The notes under the pieces are model-generated. The model saw only the letters and a list, made by a program, of their open reading frames with translations. It searched no databases and had not been told where the DNA came from. From NCBI GenBank assembly GCA_964490765.1, contig CAZBDV010000027.1:1-30292 (forward strand): a stretch of 30,292 nt of DNA, read 5' to 3'. The stretch is from CAZBDV01 sp964490765. Lineage in GTDB: Bacteria > Cloacimonadota > Cloacimonadia > Cloacimonadales > JAJBBL01. The position numbers and the translations under genes are program-made. This document shows, piece by piece, positions 7,686 through 15,349 of the stretch. How positions within the stretch are numbered: the first letter of the stretch is position 1; every line of letters starts with the position of its first letter.

Positions 7686-8120
7686 ATGGAAGAAAGGAGA
7701 AGATGTAAAGAGATAAGGCCAAAGATCAGTGCCTATCTTGATAATGAACTGACGGTAGAAGAGCAAATAGCTGTTGCCAGACATATCCTCAGTTGTGAGG
7801 AATGTCGAAGAGAGCATGATTCTTTAAAGAGTATCGATACTCTACTGCTTGACTACCATAAGGAAGAGTTACCTCAATCCTTAAAAAACAGGCTGTACAG
7901 CATACCCGAACAGCGGGAAGTTATCAGGAAGGGTTATGCTGTTCCCGGTAAACTGTCTGCATTACCAACGGCTGCAGCAATACTTTTAACTCTCTTTTCA
8001 GCTCTCCTTTTGGGTAGAACCTTCCTCGCTCAGAGTCCAGACGGTAATTCTCTCTATGAAAACTATCAACTGGCTCAGAGCAGTTTTTATGATATGTGGG
8101 AGGTGATCAGTTATGAATAA
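7686..8120 (+). CDS. Zinc-binding anti-sigma factor (ZAS/zf-HC2 type), membrane anchored
   Basis: The N-terminal cytoplasmic part has the anti-sigma zinc finger H-I-L-S-C-E-E-C (HxxxCxxC) near residues 38-45, preceded by the typical helix ISAYLDNELTVEEQIAVARH. One hydrophobic segment around residues 98-120 (LPTAAAILLTLFSALLLG) anchors it in the inner membrane, leaving about 25 residues outside. It follows the ECF sigma gene directly and should sequester that sigma until released. I chose the ATG at 7686, after GAGGTG, over an in-frame GTG at 7674. The 3' end overlaps the next gene by eight bases, indicating translational coupling. Confidence 0.85.
   Translation: MEERRRCKEIRPKISAYLDNELTVEEQIAVARHILSCEECRREHDSLKSIDTLLLDYHKEELPQSLKNRLYSIPEQREVIRKGYAVPGKLSALPTAAAILLTLFSALLLGRTFLAQSPDGNSLYENYQLAQSSFYDMWEVISYE
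8099..8108 (+). promoter_or_regulatory. Unusually strong ribosome binding site
   Basis: GGAGGTGATC matches the anti-Shine-Dalgarno end of 16S rRNA over ten bases. It lies inside the last codons of the anti-sigma gene, four bases before the next ATG. It should make the downstream periplasmic protein far more abundant than the anti-sigma factor. Confidence 0.7.
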
Positions 8121-8532
8121 CAACTGGAAAAATGTTTTACTGATCTGTTCTCTCCTGTTCAATCTTATCCTCATCGGTTTTATCCTCTATCCAATGATCT
8201 GGAGACCAAAACCTATTCCTGTAGTAGCTCGAACAGAGATAAACCGGGAAGCATTGCTGGAAAAGCAGCATGAGATAAGAGAGATGAGAATGGAATTCAT
8301 CACCCACAAGAATAGATTTATGTCCGCTCTTGCTCAACCGGATATCAGTGAAGATGAGCTGTATAGACAACTCGATAATCTGTTAAAGAAACAGATTGAA
8401 ATGGAACAGGCAATCGGTATGAACCTGATAGAGATTAGAAGTAATATGACCGCCGAGCAGGCTAGAAGATTTTATAGAGAACTCCCTCATGCTGCGAGGG
8501 ATAGAAGAGATATAATAAGAAGAAGGAGGTAA
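8113..8532 (+). CDS. Membrane-anchored Spy/CpxP-like periplasmic protein
   Basis: This 139-residue protein has an N-terminal hydrophobic segment (about residues 7-30, LLICSLLFNLILIGFILYP) without a clear cleavage site, so it is probably anchored with the rest in the periplasm. The remainder is charged, helical and rich in Arg, Glu and Met, with the pattern of heavy-metal-resistance/Spy-like proteins: a long helix (REALLEKQHEIREMRMEF), a middle helix pair, and MTAEQARRFYREL near the end resembling the LTxxQ motif region. In the Spy/CpxP family such proteins chaperone periplasmic proteins or signal envelope or metal stress. It is the third gene of the sigma/anti-sigma operon. Family placement rests on composition and motif, not on a search. 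Confidence 0.7.
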   Translation: MNNNWKNVLLICSLLFNLILIGFILYPMIWRPKPIPVVARTEINREALLEKQHEIREMRMEFITHKNRFMSALAQPDISEDELYRQLDNLLKKQIEMEQAIGMNLIEIRSNMTAEQARRFYRELPHAARDRRDIIRRRR

Positions 8533-8538
8533 TCAACA

Positions 8539-9021
8539 ATGAATAGATTACTCATAATTACACTCATCGTACTAATGGCAACAGCTCTTGTCGCCCAGGA
8601 ATTGAACACCCCCAGAGTCAATCATCTCAGAGATAGAAGAGAGAATATCAATACCCGAAAACCGGATATGGAGAGAATGCGCAGAGATGAAAGCATGGGC
8701 ATACTGGGCAGATTAGACCTTAGTGAACAACAAAAGGAACAGGTCAGGACTTTTCAGCATGAACACCGACTGGAAGTTATCGACCTGCGTGCCGAGATCA
8801 CCAAGCTCAGGCTGCAGAAAGAGAAAGCACTCAGGGATTATGATTTCCGGAATGCTAGGTCCTTGAATGACCGTCTCCATAACAAAATGGGAGAACTGGC
8901 AAGCAAAGATATCGAATTGCGTGAAAAAATCCATCAAGTACTGACAACAGAACAGCGAGAAGAATTGCGTGAAGCACCCAGGTCAAGGATGATGCGCAGA
9001 GATATCGACGATTCTGAATAG
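8539..9021 (+). CDS. Secreted Spy/CpxP-like LTxxQ-type periplasmic protein
   Basis: An N-terminal signal peptide (MNRLLIITLIVLMATALVAQ) is followed by a charged helical domain. Two LTxxQ-like stretches frame it, LDLSEQQKEQVRTF around residue 57 and VLTTEQREEL around residue 134, the hallmark arrangement of the Spy/CpxP/ZraP group. These are small periplasmic chaperone or stress-sensing proteins. The ribosome site AGGAGGTAA overlaps the stop codon of the preceding gene, so the two are translated in tandem. It is the last gene of the sigma operon, followed by a strong terminator. Its partner upstream shares the fold type but is membrane anchored, so one may act near the membrane and the other freely (inference). 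Confidence 0.75.
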   Translation: MNRLLIITLIVLMATALVAQELNTPRVNHLRDRRENINTRKPDMERMRRDESMGILGRLDLSEQQKEQVRTFQHEHRLEVIDLRAEITKLRLQKEKALRDYDFRNARSLNDRLHNKMGELASKDIELREKIHQVLTTEQREELREAPRSRMMRRDIDDSE

Positions 9022-9050
9022 TTGATCTTTCACCCCAAAAGCCCCCAATG

Positions 9051-9092
9051 AAGAACCGTACAGATAATTGATCTGTACGGTTCTTCTTTTTT
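9051..9092 (+). terminator. Terminator of the sigma/anti-sigma/Spy operon
   Basis: A perfect 15-bp stem (9051-9065 with 9071-9085) has a 5-base loop AATTG and is followed by CTTTTTT. It is the strongest intrinsic terminator in the window. Confidence 0.9.
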
Positions 9093-9112
9093 ACTTTCTC
9101 TTTGGTTATTTG

Positions 9113-9139
9113 CAACAAAATTGTTGACTATCAGATAGT
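9113..9139. promoter_or_regulatory. Two abutting palindromes upstream of mscS
   Basis: CAACAA-AA-TTGTTG (9113-9126) is followed immediately by ACTATC-A-GATAGT (9127-9139). A TTGACT box (9124-9129) overlaps their junction, so an operator over a -35 element is possible. No good -10 is visible at the expected distance. Confidence 0.3.
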
Positions 9140-9179
9140 ACGTGCTACAAGAGTTCAATAAATATTGAGTGGGTTGTAA

Positions 9180-10055
9180 ATGAATGAAGTAGATAAGATA
9201 ATCCCTTTGTTACAGGAAAATATATCATTAAATATATTACTCTCGATACTGATCATTCTCGTTCTCTGGCTAATAAACAAAATAGTCCACAGTATTTTAG
9301 AGAAGAAAATCTCTGATGTAAAGAGCAACTACAAGTGGAAGAAAACGACATCTTATATCTCTGTCTTTCTCGGTTTTATCCTGGTCGGGAGAATCTGGTT
9401 CGAAGGAATTCAATCCCTGGCAACTTTTTTGGGATTACTCTCTGCCGGATTGGCCATTGCTCTTAAGGATGTGATTTCCAATTTCGCCGGCTGGTTGTTT
9501 ATTATGTGGCGAAAACCTTTTCTGGTAGGGAATCGTATTCAGATCGGCAATCATTCGGGAGATGTGATCGATATAAGGCCATTTCAGTTTACTATTCTGG
9601 AGATCGGTAACTGGGTCAAAGCAGACCAGAGTACCGGAAGAATGATCCATATTCCCAATAATCTCATCTTCACTCAACCACAGTGTAACTATGACTACGG
9701 ATTCAAATATATCTGGAATGAGATTCCTGTTCTGATTACTTTTGAGAGTGACTGGGCAAAAGCGAAGGAGATATTGAAAAATGCTGCCGATAAAAATGCT
9801 CTCGAACTGACTGCAGAAGCTGAAGAACAGATAAAGCAGGCAGCCAAAAAGTTCCTCATCTTTTATAACAAACTGACTCCGAAGGTATATACCTCTGTCG
9901 AAGATAGTGGTGTACTACTAACGATCAGATATCTGACAGAAATCAGAAAACGACGAACTACAACAGAATTAATCTGGGAGGAAATTCTGCGGGAGTTTGC
10001 CAGATACGACGATATCAATCTGGCCTATCCTACATACAGAAGAGTTGAAAAATAG
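9180..10055 (+). CDS. Mechanosensitive ion channel, MscS family
   Basis: MscS channels open under membrane tension and release solutes on hypo-osmotic shock. The 291-residue protein has three transmembrane segments (about 17-36, 57-75 and 80-105). The third is the Gly/Ala-rich pore helix (LGLLSAGLAIALKDVISNFAGWLFI). The beta domain follows, with RKPFLVGNRIQIGNHSGDVIDI and the typical HIPNNLIFTQP at about residue 157. The C-terminal domain is longer than in minimal MscS and begins IPVLITFESDWAKAKEIL. The start has only a weak ribosome site (GAGTGGGT). It stands after the sigma operon terminator, with znuA 87 bases downstream on the same strand. Confidence 0.9.
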   Translation: MNEVDKIIPLLQENISLNILLSILIILVLWLINKIVHSILEKKISDVKSNYKWKKTTSYISVFLGFILVGRIWFEGIQSLATFLGLLSAGLAIALKDVISNFAGWLFIMWRKPFLVGNRIQIGNHSGDVIDIRPFQFTILEIGNWVKADQSTGRMIHIPNNLIFTQPQCNYDYGFKYIWNEIPVLITFESDWAKAKEILKNAADKNALELTAEAEEQIKQAAKKFLIFYNKLTPKVYTSVEDSGVLLTIRYLTEIRKRRTTTELIWEEILREFARYDDINLAYPTYRRVEK

Positions 10056-10142
10056 ATACAAAGAGTCTCCTGAAACAAACAGCGGATTATCTGTCCCGAA
10101 GAAGATGAAAGATTCAGTGATGATCCAGGCTGAGGTTAAGAA

Positions 10143-11054
10143 ATGAATAAAAAATTACCGTTAGTTCTCATTATCGTTGTTATTGTTGTTCTTTTGATCC
10201 TGGCTTTTACCGGTCATGATTCAGAAGAGCCTTCAGAAAATGGTCTAAGGATCGTAACTACTATCTACCCTTATGAGATACTCGTTAGAGAACTGATATC
10301 CGAAAGAGGGGAGGTAACAAGTTTTATCCCACCAGATGCCTCGCCACATACCTATTCGCCAAACCCCAGGGATATGCAGATGCTGGAAAGGGGAGATCTG
10401 GTCATCTCCAATGGATTAGGATTGGAGATGTATCTGGATAACTTTCTGGACTCTATTACCGGCAGACATATCTCGGCTGCTGATTTTCTCTCTGAGTTAG
10501 AGGAGAATGAGCAGGGCAACCATCAAACACATAACCACGGGATAAATCCCCACATCTGGCTGGACCCTGTTTTATTGAGCAAGATAGTAGAGGGGATATC
10601 ACTCAAACTGCAGGAGATCGATCCGGATTACAGAGATTATTACTGGGAGAGAAATCAGCTTCTACAGAGGAAATTTTCAGAACTCAATGAAAAAATATCG
10701 GCGCAGAGAGAAGATCTGGACAAGATCAGCATAATCAGCTTCCATGATGCTTTCCACTATTTCAACCAGCGTTATAATATAAACTCTGTTGCCACTGTCG
10801 TACAATCTCCCGGAAAAGAACCTACACCCCGTGAACTCATCGAGCTGGGAGGGATTATTCAGGAGAACAACGTCAGAGTAATTCTCATAGAACCACAACT
10901 CAACCCCAAAGCAGCAGAATTGATTGCCAGTGAACATGATATTAAGCTGCTTATTGTAGATCCTCTTGGCAGCTATTGGCAAGTTGATACGATAGACGAC
11001 TTGATTATTCACTACTGGGATGCTATCAGAGAGTTCTCGGAAGATTCCAGGTAA
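10143..11054 (+). CDS. znuA: Zinc/manganese ABC transporter substrate-binding protein (ZnuA/TroA family)
   Basis: This is the periplasmic metal-binding component of a high-affinity uptake system. An N-terminal hydrophobic segment (about residues 5-23) acts as a signal or anchor; no lipobox Cys is visible. Candidate metal ligands of cluster A-I binding proteins are present: His in PDASPHTYSP, His in NPHIWLDP, the region SFHDAFHYF, and the C-terminal Asp in VDPLGS. A short His-containing loop (HQTHNHG) precedes the second ligand, as in zinc-specific ZnuA proteins, though much shorter than in Escherichia coli. GAGGT precedes the ATG. It starts an operon with the ATPase and permease. Zinc preference is likely but manganese cannot be excluded. 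Confidence 0.88.
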   Translation: MNKKLPLVLIIVVIVVLLILAFTGHDSEEPSENGLRIVTTIYPYEILVRELISERGEVTSFIPPDASPHTYSPNPRDMQMLERGDLVISNGLGLEMYLDNFLDSITGRHISAADFLSELEENEQGNHQTHNHGINPHIWLDPVLLSKIVEGISLKLQEIDPDYRDYYWERNQLLQRKFSELNEKISAQREDLDKISIISFHDAFHYFNQRYNINSVATVVQSPGKEPTPRELIELGGIIQENNVRVILIEPQLNPKAAELIASEHDIKLLIVDPLGSYWQVDTIDDLIIHYWDAIREFSEDSR

Positions 11055-11072
11055 GTTTCAGGATTAGAACTT

Positions 11073-11807
11073 ATGCCTGTCATTGAGATAAGAGATCTTA
11101 ACTATAATATCAATCGGAAACCAATACTGCAGGATATCAATCTCAGCATCAAAGAAGGTGAATTTGCTGCTATTCTCGGTCCGAACGGTGCAGGTAAAAC
11201 TACTCTTCTGAGAATCATACTCGGGATGATAGAAGACTATAGAGGAACAGTTTTCATCTCAGGGAAACCGAACCGAGAATGGTTAAAGCAGAATAGAATT
11301 GGGTATCTCCCTCAGGCGGAAAAACAGGAAGCCGATTTTCCTGCCACTGCCCTTGATATCACCCTGATGGGTTATGCTGGAGTAAAGGGGCTCTTCCATC
11401 CCTTCTCCGACAGAGATAGAAAACAGGCCTATACCTTTCTGAAACAGGTCGGAATGGCCAATAAAGAACAACAATACATCGGATCTCTTTCCGGTGGCGA
11501 GTTCCAGAGAGTTCTCCTTGCCAGAGCCCTGATGTCGGGAAGTGATCTCCTTTTCCTTGACGAGCCGGAGGCCAGCCTTGATACTGAAGCTGTTAAAGGG
11601 TTTTTCCAGCTCCTTAAAGAACTCAACCGTCAGGGAAAGACTATCGTTGTAGTTTCTCACGACCTGCATATATTGACTCAACATACTAGTTTTCTAATCT
11701 GCCTTAACAGGACGCTCCACTTTCACGATAAGACCGAACTTCTCAATGCAGAAGTGATTAAAAGAACTTACGGTGAAGCGGTAAAACTGGTAGATAAGAT
11801 ATACTGA
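11073..11807 (+). CDS. znuC: Metal ABC transporter ATP-binding protein
   Basis: This cytoplasmic ATPase energises metal import. Walker A GPNGAGKT is near residue 37, the Q-loop at YLPQAEKQE, the ABC signature LSGGEFQRVLLARAL near residue 136, Walker B LLFLDEP followed by the D-loop ASLD, and the switch His in VVSHDLH. The 244-residue length is normal for ZnuC/TroB proteins. It lies 18 bases after znuA and 22 before the permease gene, in the usual operon order. The ribosome site is weak, so translation may depend on coupling from znuA. Confidence 0.92.
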   Translation: MPVIEIRDLNYNINRKPILQDINLSIKEGEFAAILGPNGAGKTTLLRIILGMIEDYRGTVFISGKPNREWLKQNRIGYLPQAEKQEADFPATALDITLMGYAGVKGLFHPFSDRDRKQAYTFLKQVGMANKEQQYIGSLSGGEFQRVLLARALMSGSDLLFLDEPEASLDTEAVKGFFQLLKELNRQGKTIVVVSHDLHILTQHTSFLICLNRTLHFHDKTELLNAEVIKRTYGEAVKLVDKIY

Positions 11808-11829
11808 TTAGAAAGGGAGTATACAGATC

Positions 11830-12660
11830 ATGGAACTGCAGGAGATTTTTCAATATCGTTTTCTCTTACATGCCTTTATTGGTGCTCTTCTCTCCGCTGC
11901 TGCCACCTCACAGTTATCGGTCTTTCTAACACTAAAAAAGATCTCCTTTCTCGGTGAAGCCTTCTCACATATCGCCTTTGCCGGAATAGCACTTGCCCTG
12001 CTTATCGGGACTGAAATCACACTCACTACCATCGGATTTGTCGTTATAGTCGCAATACTAATCGGTATTGTATCTAAATATTATCACTATCAGGAATCGA
12101 ATATTATTACGATCTTCCTCTCGGTGTCTATGGCCATAGGGATTATTCTGTTAAATATAAACAGAGAGTATACACTTGATCTTACGAGTTATCTCTTTGG
12201 TAATGTGCTCCTCATAACGACAAAAGATATAACCTATCTCAGTATACTACTGATAGTTAACGCCCTGTTCATCTCGCTATTCTTCAAAGAATTATTCTAT
12301 ATGACCTATAACTACTCTGTGGCAAGAATATACGGTATTCCGGTAGATCTGGCCTACTATCTCTTTATTATTATACTGGCTATCAATATCGTAGTTTCGG
12401 TCAAAATTGTCGGTGTTATCCTCATTACTGCTCAGCTTATTCTCCCGGGCATCTCGGCACTAAATCTGACCAGAAAGATGCGTTCCGCTATCCTTCTTTC
12501 AGTTCTCTTTGCTGAAATTGGAGCGATAGGAGGATTTCTCCTCTCTTACCAACTTAATCTCCCCTCAGGCGGAACCATTGTCATCCTCTCTTTTATCATC
12601 TTCATCCTCACTCTGATATACAAGGAATTTCGAGTAAAGTTCGGGTCTGAAGTTACCTGA
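11830..12660 (+). CDS. znuB: Metal ABC transporter permease
   Basis: This is an integral membrane protein of the ABC-3 family (ZnuB/TroC), 276 residues with seven to eight hydrophobic segments. Family features include the early segment FLTLKKISFLGEAFSHIAFAGIALA, where metal permeases have the conserved S-x-A-x-x-H/A pattern, and the cytoplasmic ATPase-contact region near ARIYGIPVDLAYYLF followed by VGVILITAQLILPG. A GGGAG lies 11 bases before the ATG. It completes the znuA-znuC-znuB set. No intrinsic terminator follows, so some transcription may reach rpmE. Confidence 0.92.
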   Translation: MELQEIFQYRFLLHAFIGALLSAAATSQLSVFLTLKKISFLGEAFSHIAFAGIALALLIGTEITLTTIGFVVIVAILIGIVSKYYHYQESNIITIFLSVSMAIGIILLNINREYTLDLTSYLFGNVLLITTKDITYLSILLIVNALFISLFFKELFYMTYNYSVARIYGIPVDLAYYLFIIILAINIVVSVKIVGVILITAQLILPGISALNLTRKMRSAILLSVLFAEIGAIGGFLLSYQLNLPSGGTIVILSFIIFILTLIYKEFRVKFGSEVT

Positions 12661-12780
12661 ATCAGAACAGGGGTAAATAATCTGCAGCTTGTAATTCTCA
12701 GGCAGAGAAAAATTAGGGTGAAGTACTTCTGTATATAATATCTCTATTTATCCTTGACAGATACAGCTTGCTCTTTTTCG

Positions 12781-12795
12781 TGGTAATAATTATTA
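12781..12795. promoter_or_regulatory. Fur-family-box-like palindrome before rpmE
   Basis: TGGTAATAATTATTA matches 12 of 14 defined positions of the 7-1-7 Fur-family box TGATAAT-N-ATTATCA. It lies 28 bases upstream of the rpmE ATG and downstream of a TTGACA at 12754-12759; a TATAAT is at 12734-12739. The position suggests metal-dependent control of a zinc-containing L31, but AT-rich palindromes occur by chance. Confidence 0.35.
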
Positions 12796-12823
12796 TGAGA
12801 TGGACTGAAAACAGGAGTTAATT

Positions 12824-13039
12824 ATGAAAAAAGACATACATCCGAAGTATCATAAAGTGACTGTCACTTGTGCTTGTGGAAACAGTTTTGAAACAAAATC
12901 TACAAAAGATAAACTGTCTGTAGATATCTGTTCCGCCTGCCACCCATTCTATACAGGAAAGCAGAAGATCCTTGATACTGCAGGTAGAGTAGAGAAGTTC
13001 AACCGTCGCTACAAGAAAAAGCAGGAAAAAAGCGAATAG
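12824..13039 (+). CDS. rpmE: 50S ribosomal protein L31, zinc-binding type
   Basis: This is a 71-residue large-subunit ribosomal protein. It has the start KKDIHPKY, the Cys pair C16-x-C18 and the second pair C36-x2-C39, ending in the diagnostic HPFYTGKQK stretch. With all four Cys positions filled it is the zinc-containing C+ form rather than the zinc-free paralogue. CAGGAG precedes the ATG by six bases. It follows the zinc uptake operon and has its own terminator. Order with DUF1385 and prfA downstream matches the rpmE-prfA linkage seen in many bacteria. Confidence 0.95.
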   Translation: MKKDIHPKYHKVTVTCACGNSFETKSTKDKLSVDICSACHPFYTGKQKILDTAGRVEKFNRRYKKKQEKSE

Positions 13040-13060
13040 TTTACAGAAAACAAATCATTG

Positions 13061-13099
13061 AAAGGCACCACCTGTTTAACGATAGGTTGGTGCTTTTTT
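13061..13099 (+). terminator. rpmE terminator
   Basis: GCACCACCT (13065-13073) pairs with AGGTTGGTGC (13084-13093) with one bulged base, followed by six T. It separates rpmE from the DUF1385 gene. Confidence 0.8.
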
Positions 13100-13122
13100 A
13101 ATGTAATGAAGGACAGATAAAT

Positions 13123-14220
13123 ATGGAAAATCCCCGTTCTCTCTCTATCGGTGGTCAGGCTGTAATTGAGGGTGTGGTTATGCGCGGCCCTACCTATCTC
13201 TCTACAGCTGTAAGGCGAAAAGACAACTCGATTGAGGTCAAAAAAGATAAGTTTATCAGTATAACGAAAAGGAATCGTTTCCTGGGCTGGCCGGTTATCC
13301 GTGGTTTTGTTTCTCTTATAGAAGTTCTGATAATCGGACTGAAGACACTCCAATTCTCAGCAGAAAGAGCTGAGTTAGACGAAAAGCTGGAAGCAGAGAA
13401 GCGAAAGAGAGAAAAGCAGGAAGAGGACGGTAACGATAAGACAGGAAAATCGGAGCAGAAGAAAAAGAGTAAGAAGAAGAATGAGAATCTTGAAATGTTC
13501 TTTGCTATTGCCTTCGCTTTCGTTCTCGCCTTCGGGATCTTTACTTATCTCCCCTATCAGATAGCATATCTGCTGAACCTCTCCAGAGAATCGCTCTATT
13601 TTAATATTTTTACCGGTTTAGTGAGAATCTTCTTCTTTCTCATCTATGTTAAGCTGATTAGCCTTTTAAAGGATATCAGAAGGATTTTCCAATACCACGG
13701 TGCAGAGCATAAAACAGTTCACGCTTATGAAGACCAGGTCTCTCTGGACGCTGAAAATGTAGATAGATATACTACCATACATCCCCGTTGTGGCACAAGC
13801 TACGTGTTCCTCGTACTACTCGTTTCAATTCTTGTTTTCTCGATATTAGACACCATTTATACAGCCCTGCTGGGAGAACCGGCACTCTTTGTCCGTATTT
13901 TCTATCATCTACTCTTTGTCCCTCTTATTTCCGGACTCGCCTATGAAGTACTGAAGATATCGGGTAAGAAGATAAATAATCCAGTCATTCGCCTTCTTAC
14001 CCTACCCGGTCGTATGTTACAGAGAATAACTACCCAGAACCCTGACAGAGAGCAATTAGAAGTAGCAATTGTAGCCCTGGAATCTGCTCTGGAGTTATCA
14101 ACTCCTGACAACAGCTCAATTGCTTACAGAGAAATCTCTGGCAAGAAGAGTGAATTGGAAGTGTTAGATCCGGTAATTGAGAAAGAAAATAACACGATAA
14201 AAACTGCCAGCCAGAAGTAA
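13123..14220 (+). CDS. DUF1385 family membrane protein (YqhQ-like)
   Basis: The N-terminus MENPRSLSIGGQAVIEGVVMRGP carries the family-defining GGQAVIEGVMMRGP-like block. A charged Lys/Glu stretch (about residues 83-122) is followed by hydrophobic segments near 124-150 and 155-180. The conserved YHGAEHKTVHAYE lies near residue 192, then HPRCGTSYVFLVLLVSI and a last hydrophobic segment. The conserved His, Glu and Cys suggest metal binding, and the family has been annotated as putative metal-dependent enzyme, but its function is not established. About 60 C-terminal residues are poorly conserved in appearance. The stop is two bases before the prfA ATG, so it is translationally tied to release factor 1, an arrangement seen in several phyla. 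Confidence 0.88.
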   Translation: MENPRSLSIGGQAVIEGVVMRGPTYLSTAVRRKDNSIEVKKDKFISITKRNRFLGWPVIRGFVSLIEVLIIGLKTLQFSAERAELDEKLEAEKRKREKQEEDGNDKTGKSEQKKKSKKKNENLEMFFAIAFAFVLAFGIFTYLPYQIAYLLNLSRESLYFNIFTGLVRIFFFLIYVKLISLLKDIRRIFQYHGAEHKTVHAYEDQVSLDAENVDRYTTIHPRCGTSYVFLVLLVSILVFSILDTIYTALLGEPALFVRIFYHLLFVPLISGLAYEVLKISGKKINNPVIRLLTLPGRMLQRITTQNPDREQLEVAIVALESALELSTPDNSSIAYREISGKKSELEVLDPVIEKENNTIKTASQK

Positions 14221-14222
14221 TT

Positions 14223-15311
14223 ATGAAAATACCAGAAGAAAAAATAGCCGAATTAACAGCAGAATACGAAGATCTCAAAGATCAGGTGAGTGATGTATCA
14301 CTAATGAGAGATCAGCGGAAATATCGCCAGTTATCACGCCGTTTCAATGATTTAAACGAGATCGTCACTCTCTACAGGGTAATCAAGGATTTGCAGAACA
14401 GCCTGAAAGAGCACAAGAAAATGAAAAAGCATGAAAATGATCCGGAGTTCTTAGCACTGATAGAGGATGAGATAGACAAAGAGGAGAGCTTGATCAGCAG
14501 AAAGATCGATAATCTGATGGAACTCCTCATACCCAGAGACCCGCTAGATGAGAAGAATGCTATCGTTGAGATTCGTGCCGGAACGGGTGGTGATGAAGCC
14601 GCCCTCTTTGCAGCCGATCTTTTCCGTATGTACAGCTATTATGCTGAAAAGAAGAGATGGAAACTGACAGTTCTCAGTTCCAACCCAACAGCTCTCGGAG
14701 GCTATAAAGAGATTATTTTCTCGCTCGAAGGGAATGGAGTTTATGGGGATATCCGTTTTGAGAGTGGAGTCCACAGGGTTCAGCGTGTTCCGGATACCGA
14801 AGCGGGTGGGAGAATACATACTTCGGCTATTACGGTAGCTGTCCTGCCAGAAGCTGATGACATAGATCTGGAAATAGATGAAGCAGATTTACGCATAGAT
14901 GTCTATCGATCTTCTGGTCATGGTGGCCAGAGTGTCAATACGACCGATTCAGCGGTCAGGATAACCCATATTCCCAGCGGCCTGGTCGTTACCTGTCAGG
15001 ATGAGAAATCACAGCTAAAAAACAAGCTGAAGGCAATGAAAGTCCTGCGAGCAAAGCTGCTCGATATAGAAATATCAAAGCAGGAGACAGAGAGGGCATC
15101 AACCCGTAAATCACAAATCGGGACAGGTGATCGGAGCGGGAAAATCAGGACCTATAACTTCGTTCAGAGCAGAGTAACCGATCATAGAATTAATTTGACA
15201 TCCTACAGGCTGGAAGATATATTGAAAGGTAATATAGATGAGTTTGTTGAAGCATTGAAGCTGGCCTATAAGAATGAAATTATAGGCGCGAATAACGAAG
15301 ATAACAATTAA
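14223..15311 (+). CDS. prfA: Peptide chain release factor 1
   Basis: RF1 recognises UAA and UAG and triggers release of the finished peptide. The 362-residue product is full length. Domain I is helical (1-100). The anticodon-like tripeptide P-x-T is at 190-192 (PDTEAGGRIHTSA context), which marks RF1 rather than RF2. The catalytic GGQ is at 234-236 in SGHGGQSVNTTDSAVR. No programmed frameshift is present, as expected for RF1. It is coupled to the preceding DUF1385 gene. The PrmC methyltransferase that usually modifies the GGQ glutamine is not adjacent. Confidence 0.96.
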   Translation: MKIPEEKIAELTAEYEDLKDQVSDVSLMRDQRKYRQLSRRFNDLNEIVTLYRVIKDLQNSLKEHKKMKKHENDPEFLALIEDEIDKEESLISRKIDNLMELLIPRDPLDEKNAIVEIRAGTGGDEAALFAADLFRMYSYYAEKKRWKLTVLSSNPTALGGYKEIIFSLEGNGVYGDIRFESGVHRVQRVPDTEAGGRIHTSAITVAVLPEADDIDLEIDEADLRIDVYRSSGHGGQSVNTTDSAVRITHIPSGLVVTCQDEKSQLKNKLKAMKVLRAKLLDIEISKQETERASTRKSQIGTGDRSGKIRTYNFVQSRVTDHRINLTSYRLEDILKGNIDEFVEALKLAYKNEIIGANNEDNN

Positions 15312-15349
15312 AGAAAATTAGGGGTGCTTGCTGCAGTATAGCAGGGAGA

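Noticed and set aside
13009..13353. 114-codon minus-strand frame over the rpmE terminator
   Set aside because: It runs across a terminator and the conserved DUF1385 N-terminus, and has no recognisable content.
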